DNA from: Closterium sp. NIES-65
Taxonomy: Eukaryota; Streptophyta; Zygnematophyceae; Desmidiales; Closteriaceae
Length of the DNA: 64,000 nt
Direction: 5' to 3'
Assembly (NCBI GenBank): GCA_948144175.1
Contig: CANXME010002057.1
Location: forward strand, 333,501-397,500
Of the stretch, positions 56,401 through 64,000 are shown piece by piece. The position numbers and the translations under genes were made by a program. How positions within the stretch are numbered: position 1 is the stretch's first letter; each line of letters begins with the position of its first letter. A model generated the notes under the pieces. That model did not search any database. It worked only from the letters and a program-made list of their open reading frames with translations, and was not told the DNA's origin.

Positions 56401-59400
56401 GCCTCGTCCCGAGCCTGCTCCAGCTCACCCGCCCGCACCTCAGCAGCTACGGCCCGAGCCAACAGCTCCTTCTCCTTCCCCTCCGCCTCCCTCCTCCTCT
56501 CCTCCGCCTCCTCCCTCACTCCTTCCAACTCCTTAACCGTCTGCTCCTGCTTCTCCTGCCATCTCTTCACCTCTTCTTCCACACCCTCCTTCGCAGTTAC
56601 CACCTCAGCCAGAGCAGCAGCATGGCTCACAATAAGAGCCTCTTTCTCATGAGTCAATCGCTCAATGTCTCCCTTCAAGCCCTCCCTTTCCTTCTCCAGT
56701 GCCTCAATCTCCCCCCTCGCCTTCCCCACTTCCTCCTCCCGCTCGCTCCTCTCTTTCGCCACTCCTTCCAGCTCGGCCCGAACCTCCGCCAGCTCCGCTT
56801 CCCGAGCCTCTGTTGCAGCTTCGGCAGCTCCAAGGTCGGCAACCGCAGCGGCAAGCTTTCCTATAAGCTCTCCATTCTCTTTCTTAAAAGCTTCCAGCTC
56901 CCCTTTCAACCCTTCAGCGGTCCCTTGTGCCTGCTCAAGTTCAGCAGTCAAAGCCTCTTCTCTCTTCTTTCCCTCCTCCTCTCTCTTCCTCCCCTCCTCC
57001 TCTCTCTTCTTCCCCTCGTCCCTCTCCTCCCTCACCTTGTTTATTTCCTCCACCAGCCCCCCCGCCTCTCCAGACTTACTCTCTAAATCGCTCTTCATCG
57101 CATTGTACCGCTCGTTCAGTGCCTCGTGATCTTTCTTCAGGGAATCATGCGTGGCAGTCAGCGCTTCCAGCTCAGCATGGATGCCAGCCAGATCAGAATA
57201 CGATTCCGCCAGCTCAGCAGCTACAGCTACCCGCCCCTCCTTCTCCTCCTCAAGCTCACTCATCAACCCTTCCTTCGCTATAGTCACCTCCTCAATCTTA
57301 ACCGCCAGCGCTGCCTGTGCTGCCGCCAGCGCAGCACATTCTGACGTCAGCTTCTCGTTTGCTGACTTCAGCTCCGCGTGCTCTGACATCAGCGCTTGGT
57401 GCTCTGACGTCAGCACCTCATGCTTCCCCTTCAGCTCTCCCAATTCCTCCTCCCTCCCCCCCAACTCCCCCCTCACCTGCTTCACCTCCTCTTCCAACAA
57501 ACCCTTCGCTTTAGTCACCTCCTCTACCTCCTTTACTCTCTGCTCCAGCTCTCCCTGTGCTGCTGCCAACTGACCCTCAACCGCCTCCCTGGCTGCAATC
57601 TCCTCCTTCCGCAGTCTCTCTGTTTCCGCCTTTTCGAATTCCGCCGCCTCCCTCCCCATCCCCATCTCCTCCATCCTCCCTTCCATCTCTTCTATCCTCT
57701 CATGCAATTCCTCCCTCTCCCCTTTCACCCCTTCTAACTCCTTCCTCACCTCATCTCTCTCCTTCACCAATTCATCCCTCTCCCTCCTCACACTCTCAAG
57801 CTCCTTCTCACTCTCCTCCCTCCCTCCTCTCTCCCTCTCCACCTCCTCTTCTAACCCCCTCACCTTCTCCTCCAAACCCCTAACCTTCTCCCCCAAAACA
57901 CCCGCCTCCCCAGTCGCAACCGCAAGCGCCCCTTCCGCCACACTCTTCCCCGTCCTCTCCTCCCCCACCTCCTTCTCCAGCCCCTCAACTCTCTCCCTCA
58001 GTTCCCCCACCTCCCCAGTAGCCGCTGCCAAAGCCGCCTCTACCTCCCTCCTCCCCTTCCTCTCCTCCTCCACCGCTCCCTTCAAACATTCAATCTCCTT
58101 CCCCTGCTCGTCTACCCTCTGCTGTAATTCTCCCACTCTCTGCTCCAGCTCCCCCACCTGCCCGTCTCTCTCCGCCACTTTCTCCCTCAAATTCTCTGCT
58201 TCCTTCAACGCTTCTCTAACAGCTGCCTCCTTCGCCTGTATTACTTCCTCCTTCTCCCGAATATCCTTCTCCTTCGCCCGTATTTCCTCGTCCTTCTCTC
58301 GCATCTCCTCCTCCTTCGCCCTTCTAACCTCCTCCAACTCCTTCCCCAACTCCTCATGCTTCCCCTTCCACTCCTCCGCCTCCTTCCTCGCCTCCTCATT
58401 CCTCCCTTCCAACGCCACCATCTCCCTCTCCCTCTCCTCTCCCCTCTCTCTCAACTTCCCCAACTCCCCCTCCGCATCCTCAACCCGCGCTTTCAGCTGC
58501 CCTATCTCCTCCTCAGCTTCCCCTTTCTCTCCTCTCAACCCTTCCAGTTCACCCTTCAACCCCTCCACTTCCCTCTGCAGCTTCTCGTTCCCATCCTCCA
58601 TATCATGCAACTCGTTATTCGTTTTATCATGCAGCTGCTGCAGTTGCTCCAGCTCCCGCCCTTGCTCCTCGCACTTGCCTCTCATACCCTCCATCTCCTC
58701 TTCCATTTCCCCCTTCTCTTTCGCCATCACCTCTAATTCCTTCCCCCTTGCCTCCCACTCCCCCTTAACCGTTCCCAACTCCTCCGTTATCTCTTTGTTC
58801 TCACTCCTAAGGGACTCCATCTCCTCTTTAAGCTTTTCTAGCTCCTCACAAGTCCCTTTATGCTTCCCTTGCAGCCCCTCCAACTCGTTAGAAGACTCCT
58901 CGTGTTTCGCTTTAAGCTCATCCAGTTCCTTTTCCGCATCTGCAGCCTCTTTCCGTAACCTTTCCACCTCTTCCCTCGCCTCCTCCAGCTCGCCACGTGT
59001 CACCTTGTGATTCGCCTCTTCTTCACTCAGCTGCCCGCTAACCTTCTCATTCTCCGACTCAGCAACCAACAGCTCTGCCTCTTTCGCCGCCAGGGCAGCC
59101 CGGGCAGCTGCCAGCTCAGCCGTCAAAACTTCCGAGGCTGCCCTGAGAGACTCGACTTCAGCCTTCAACGGAGCCACCTGCCCGTCTTCAATATCTTTCA
59201 AGGCTGCCCGGATTGCTTCTTCTGTCTTGGCCGCCTGTTCCTCCTCCATCTTCTTCCTCATCTTAACTTTGGCAGACTCAAAGGAAGCCATTTCCTTCTC
59301 CATAGCAGCCAGTGCAAGCTGACAGGTGCAGACGAAAGGGAGGCGTGGGGCGGAAGGGAGGGGGGGAAGGGAGTGGGGAGAAAGGGACAGACGAAAGGGA

Positions 59401-61737
59401 AGTGGGAAGAGAAGGAGGGGTTGGTTGGGGAGCATAAGGGACAGATGAGGCTGCGGCAGAGCGCCAGCCTCCAGCGGTTTCAAACTTGCACTCGCACATC
59501 CCCCAGTGCACTGCGTGCTACTCTTGATATTTAAGGCGCCTCAAAAATCGTCCAGCGGTTTCAAAGCGGCACTTGCACATCCCCCAGTGCACTGCGTGCT
59601 ACAATTGAGGCGTCTCACTCGCCTTCGTTCCCAATCTCCTATTCAGGTGCCTCAAACACGCATCTTAATATGTGCCTTATGCACACGTCAACGCGTGACT
59701 TTACGCGCACCTCAACCGTACCTGACACGTGCCTCCACACGCGGACCCATGCGTTCTCCTCACGTCATTCACACAATCTACCACCCCCATCCACCGCCTT
59801 ACGTGAAGCCTGACGAATCTCAGCACACTCGTTCTTCTGTTCCAACCCGTATGCCACCCTTTTTTAAAACGCTCAAAAGATCATGAAGTCTTACGCACCT
59901 CAACAAGCCACTCTTTATCCAATCCCTAGACCACCCTTTATCACCCCGAACCCTGGTCCACCCTCTCCCACCCCTAATTCCACCCCGCGCACCTGCAGGC
60001 TCTTTTTGCGCTACTCGCTGATGACCATCTCCTCCTCCTCTTCCACCACCTCCACCACCTTGAGCTGACAGACCTTCCCCATGTGCCGCGCCTTCAGCAC
60101 CCCTCACTCACCCCTCATCCGAGCCTAAACCACCCCTATTCCGAGCCTAGTCCGAACCTAATCTGAGCCTTCTCACCTGCAGGCTCTTGTTGCGCTGCTA
60201 GCTGATGACGATCTCCTCCTCCACCACCTTCAGCCGGCTAACCTTCTCCATGTGCCGCGCTTTCAGCGCCCATCAACCACCCTTATTCCGAGCCTGATCC
60301 GAGCCTAATCCGGACCTAACCCGAGCCTGATTCGAGCTTAGCACCCGGCGCACCTGCAGGCTCTTGTTGCGCTGCTCGCTGATGACGATCTCCTCCTCCA
60401 CGACCTTGAGCCGGCTGACCTTCTCCATGTGCCGCGCCTTCAGCGCCGCCAGCTCGAAGTTACTCAGCTCCAGGTCCTCCTCGAACTTGTGCAGCATCGT
60501 CTCCATCTGTTTGAGCCGTTTGAGGGAGGGGAGAAAGTGGAACAGGGTGGGGTGGTTTGGGGGAGAGGAACAGTGGGTGGATGTGTTGAACAGCCAACTC
60601 GAAGTTACTCAGCTTCAGGTCCTCCTCGAACTTGCGCAGCATCGTCTCCATCTGGAAAGTGAATGGGGTGGGGTGGTTTTGTGAGAGAGGAAAAGCGGTT
60701 AAGAGGTGTGGAAGAGCCAGCTCGAAGTTACTCAGCTCCAGGTCCTCCTCGAACTTATGAAGCATGGTCTCCATCTGAGAGGAGTCGTTTGAGGGAGGGT
60801 AGTGGGGGAGGAGAGGTTGACTGGTAAGGGTATCAAACGACTGGAAGGACGAGTGGTAGAGGTGCAGAAGGGCCAGCTGAAAATCGCACATCAGGCCCTA
60901 CTAGAATTTGCTACACATATCGAAAGCGCACAATGCTGCATTCTCTAGGTTCTTACTCGCAGAATCCAGCCCGCGTCGTACCTTACGAATTTCTTCCCGC
61001 GTGTAATTCCCGCCCGGCGAAAACGACCGCTGAGTTGGCGACGCCTTCGCAGCAGCAGGCTTGGCCGACGAGCCTGGGGAAGACAACCCTAGCGGCTCAG
61101 GCTCGGCACCCGCGCGGCTTTTCGCCTTGGTTCGGGAATCCCGAGGCGATTCCTTCGTCCCATCCCTGACGGAACCAGCGGAACCTCCCACAGGCGGAGA
61201 ATCCTTCACCCCAGCGGATGCGTCTTTTCTCGCTGCCACAGGATCTTTGTTTCCCCCAGATGATCCGGTCGTCGTGTGACGAAGCTTAACCTGGGGTAAG
61301 AAGGACGAGGAAGACGACGACGAGGAGGATGGACCTTTTGCGCTATCGCCTGACGATGGTCGTGGCCCTTTAGCCGCGCTAGACCCAACCGGCCTGAGCC
61401 CTAAGCGGTTAGGTGCTGGCCCTTTGGCTTCCTGCTTCACATCTCCCTTAATCTCGTCTTTAAAGTCTCTGGGTTCTGACGCGTTTCCGTCGTAAGACTG
61501 CGGACTAGCAAACCCGCCTGACGGATGGCGGATAAGTCCTTCCGTGCTTACAACCGGTCCAGAGGACCGCCGCGTGATTTTCGGAAGGTCGCCGGAGGAG
61601 CCAGCGCTCGCATTGGCTGCGTGGAGTTTCGCCACGTAAGCAGCGGGAGCTCCTTTATTAGCTGTGACTCGTTTACCGAAGAGGCTGCTGAGCTCCTTTA
61701 CAGACTTGTTGCTCGGCTCGTCCGGATCCGACGACAT
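53478..61737 (-). CDS. Very large coiled-coil protein
   Basis: Solid part: exon 60506-60354 (51 residues, METMLHKFEEDLELSNFELA...) and a giant exon 59318-53478 (1,946 residues), joined in phase. The giant exon is nearly one long heptad-rich coiled coil (Glu, Lys, Ala, Leu) with alanine runs, then a Gly/Ala/Ser-rich region and a basic C-terminal tail (GWRKSVMGGFLGKK). A likely first exon runs from the ATG at 61737 to about 60950: a Ser/Pro-rich, disordered stretch ending TREEIRKVRRGLDSAS before a good donor (GTAAGAAC). That donor's phase does not match the 60506 acceptor, so a further small exon or a different junction is needed. Such proteins act as cytoskeletal or membrane tethers; the family is not recognised. 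The 60506-60354 exon is surrounded by echoes on both sides. Confidence 0.7.
59470..59620 (-). repeat. 52-bp direct repeat joined by palindrome
   Basis: TCCAGCGGTTTCAAA to CACTGCGTGCTAC is present at 59470-59521 and 59551-59602. The spacer holds TTTAAGGCGCCTCAAAAATC, and a second half-palindrome (TTGAGGCGTCTCA) follows the right copy. Confidence 0.88.
59990..60275 (-). repeat. Donor-edge echoes of the 51-residue exon
   Basis: Two downstream copies (59993-60090 and 60175-60272) of the last two thirds of exon 60506-60354, each with the donor (CTGCAG then GTG). Confidence 0.92.
60595..60780 (-). repeat. Acceptor-edge echoes of the 51-residue exon
   Basis: Two upstream copies (about 60595-60660 and 60715-60780) of the acceptor and first 60 bp (CAG then ATGGAGACGATGCTGC) of exon 60506-60354. 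Both end within the same LSNFELA codons. Confidence 0.92.
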
Positions 61738-63080
61738 TGTCACGTGATTTGAATAATTAGGTATTTCAAAACGAGAGAGACGATGAAATCAACAAATACA
61801 CAAACAAAAACGCACACAGGAAAGACTACTAGGCCTGCACAGAGAGCTTCATAAGCAGGAGGACAAGCACAGGAGAAGTTTCCGAGAACGAAAGTGTGAT
61901 TCTACCGGAAACCGTCGCGCGCAAACGCTATGATGCTATGACTACTAAGCGTCAGTCCCGGCACACAAAGTCAACGAATCGAACAGTGCCATGAGGACAA
62001 GGTGATCTGAAACACGCACACACGCCTGACAATACCACAGCTGAACCAAGCACTGTCGTGGCACCTACAACTGCACTGCTGCTACTGCAGCAAGCAAGAA
62101 GAAACCTTTCACACCAGCACCATGAGTACTGCAACACCTCCTGGGATTTTGTTCTGTGCTGCTTTACTGGCAGTGGCCGAGTTATGCCGGAACGGTGGTG
62201 ATGTTTGAAGCTAGGGTTCTGTACGTTTTAATGCGGTGGGGTGAGATTTTCACTCGCCTTCCCCTTGACACCACAACTGCGACATTACCGTTACGATTGC
62301 GAGAGCGCCACCGATTAAAACGCAACAAACCGATCTGCACCTGATGGTATGCTGGTTGAAACCAGGGTCATCAGGTTTCTTCTTGCGTGGGGATTGGATG
62401 AGAGCAAGTGGTGAGTCATATTTTCGCGGGAACTGCTGGCAAAAGCTATGCACCAATACCGTGATTCCTCGATTCCCGATATGTGTGACTAGACCGGAAG
62501 GTCCTCTTGTTTGCTTCACTGGGTTGATGGCGCGGAATTTGGGACCAGTCATTTGTCAGCTCGTCGAGGAGGCTAGCGGGCGGGATGTGTTCGAAATTTC
62601 TGCGATTCCTGCTCACGCCAGTGCCGTGCGGGTGATGTGATGACCATGACCACCCCACTCGCATCTCTCGAGACGAGAGGCCGCACCGCACGCACCGCCA
62701 CGTTTCCGACCTGTCAGAGATACTGTTCGGAAAAATGCTTCCAGTCTGGAGGAGACAACCCTGCCGTCCGGTTCCGGTCGTTCGTTACGACTTTACAGTG
62801 ACGTGAAGAAATGCTTTGACACTTCAATGAAAAGGAATATGATGCAAAAATTGAAAATGAAGCATCAACTACGTAAGCTACACAAGGCACACATCGTGCC
62901 TCGAATATATCCCCTTGCCACACCTGGAAGTCAAGTTAACTACCTACAATCTTCCAACTTCATGGTTCGCCAAGATTCGGTAACTCGAAAACTATTTAAC
63001 GTCATGGAGCACCTTTATTCATGCACCATTTCTATTTGTGTGAGGGCCCTCCTCGATTTGTGACAAATGACAATTTAATC
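61738..63080. other. Intergenic stretch
   Basis: 1.3 kb between the coiled-coil gene start and the OSBP-related gene end, both minus strand. A plus-strand open frame (62344-62640, 98 codons from an ATG) shows no family resemblance, and I do not call it a gene. Confidence 0.5.
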
Positions 63081-64000
63081 TTACGCCTTGTCAGCATCGC
63101 CATCGGTCTCCTCCGGTGCAAACATGTCCAGCACACCGGACCAGTCCCGCTTCTCCCGTCGCTCCCAGTAACCCCCAGTGTACCGCCATGTGTTGTTAGG
63201 CCCCGAGGGCTTGAACCACCGTGGGCCCCACCCTGGTTCCCCGTCTTTGAGCGCCTGATTCGACAGAGTTATAAAGGGGAAAGGGCAATATGGTCATAAA
63301 TATTCAAATTAGGCCCGGCTTTCTTCCCCAACCGTGAGGGGTGGCAGAAAGAGTGGAGAAGCATGAGAAAGCGGGCAAGAGAAAGGGGGGTAAGAGCGAT
63401 TGGTGACTGAAATCACGTGTTGGTGCAACAAAGCAGTGTAGTCCTGGGCACGAGATGCACCTTGCGCTGGCGCTGCTCGAGGCGGCACTTCTCCTGGTTG
63501 GCAAAGTCGTACCGCCCCTCCTCCAGAGCCCTCTGATCCTCCCTCAGCCGCGAGTCCGTGGGGGGCAGACATTCCTGTAGGGGACAGAGGAGGAGGGGAT
63601 AGGGGAGGGGTGAGATAATGGGTGAAAGCTGAAGTCGTACTGCCCCTCTCCCCCAGCGCCCTCTGGTCGGCCCTCCCTCAGCCGCGAGTCCGTGGGGGGC
63701 AGACACTCCTGTGATGGGGAGAGGAAACGGGGGAGGAGTGGGTGGGAGGAGAGAGTTGGTGGGAAGAGCTGAAGTGGGCAGTTGGTTTTTGAGGCGCCTC
63801 AGAAATCTCTGTCTGCTGGACGGACGCGGACATGCCTGTGGGGTGCAGAAAGGGATGGAGATAGGGAGTGGGGTATAGGTGCTCTATCTAGGGACCAACC
63901 TACGGGGAGAACGATAGATGAGAGGTCGTCTTCCCATATGAAGCCTCATCCTGACAGACGACTAAATCCCCCCACACACGCATTTTAGGGCCATCCAGAC
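63081..64000 (-). CDS. Oxysterol-binding-protein-related protein (ORP), C-terminal exons
   Basis: Two phase-0 exons are in the window: 63574-63461 (38 residues, [20 protein letters not shown]... RLEQRQRK) and 63254-63081 (57 residues, [34 protein letters not shown], stop TAA). These are the end of the OSBP/ORP lipid-transfer domain, where [14 protein letters not shown] and the W-PRWF, Y-GGYWE and W--I--F motifs are highly conserved. ORPs carry sterols or phosphoinositides between membranes at contact sites. The rest of the gene lies beyond the right edge of the window; I found no further exon up to 64000. Acceptor-edge echoes of the first of these exons lie upstream of it. Confidence 0.9.
63640..63850 (-). 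repeat. Acceptor-edge echoes of the ORP exon, with palindrome
   Basis: 63640-63712 copies the acceptor and most of the exon (CAG then GAGTGTCTGCCCCCCACGGA). A shorter relative is at about 63800-63845 (CAG then GCATGTCCGC). Between these two lies TTTTTGAGGCGCCTCAGAAA (63786-63805). Confidence 0.8.

Noticed and set aside
53500-59500. Many plus-strand open frames opposite the coiled-coil exon
   Set aside because: They are Leu/Ser/Pro-rich shadows of a Glu/Lys/Ala-rich coding strand.
62344-62640. Plus-strand 98-codon open frame between the coiled-coil and ORP genes
   Set aside because: It has an ATG but no recognisable motif; length is within chance expectation for this composition.
63185-63250. 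T-loop-like sequence suggesting a tRNA (minus strand GGTTCAAGCCC)
   Set aside because: It lies inside the conserved last exon of the ORP gene (PRWFKPSG), and no matching acceptor stem or D-arm is present.

Overview
This looks like nuclear DNA from a streptophyte green alga. I would guess Zygnematophyceae (Closterium-like), but the sequence does not prove the genus. Reasons: a gene for HCF173, a chloroplast photosystem II biogenesis factor; a plant-type membrane-anchored aspartic protease; an oxysterol-binding-protein-related gene; many short GT-AG introns; high GC content; and Copia, Ty3/gypsy and DIRS-type retroelements.

Left half (1 to about 34,550): a graveyard of nested transposable elements. 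In order: a plus-strand Copia element (1-6560); two minisatellites (6805-7110, 7367-7880); hairpin-rich interspersed repeats; a minus-strand Copia element with 428-bp LTRs and an intact 5-bp target duplication (9283-16771), itself hit by a hAT DNA transposon with a perfect 8-bp target duplication (9820-11147); a DIRS-like tyrosine-recombinase retrotransposon (about 17300-22540) between two copies of a 184-bp hairpin repeat; the pol part of a minus-strand Ty3/gypsy element (22725-25677); a plus-strand Copia element with 132-bp LTRs (25678-33042); an inverted Copia LTR plus leader (33043-33209); and a gypsy gag part with an LTR fragment (33210-34544). LTR pieces at 9029-9221 and 34275-34544 suggest that most of this may be one gypsy element repeatedly split by younger insertions.

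Right half (about 34,550 to 64,000): host genes. An 8-exon aspartic protease (+, 35786-43079) converges with a 9-exon HCF173 gene (-, 43760-50515). Then come a three-exon gene for a 63-residue protein with a C-terminal prenylation box (-, 51642-52596), a doubtful kelch-like fragment, a very large coiled-coil protein (-, 53478-61737) and the 3' end of an OSBP-related gene (-, from 63081 past the window end). Exon boundaries were placed by splice signals, reading phase and protein-family match.

The most striking signal is in the host genes. Nearly every intron holds diverged copies ('echoes') of the neighbouring exon edge together with its splice site: acceptor-edge copies before the exon and donor-edge copies after it. 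Several have grown into minisatellites carrying rows of decoy 5' splice sites. A short palindrome with the form CTTTTGAG-NCGN-CTCAAAAG lies between the two arms of a direct duplication at eight places in three genes. I know of no named element or process that matches this palindrome-at-junction pattern.
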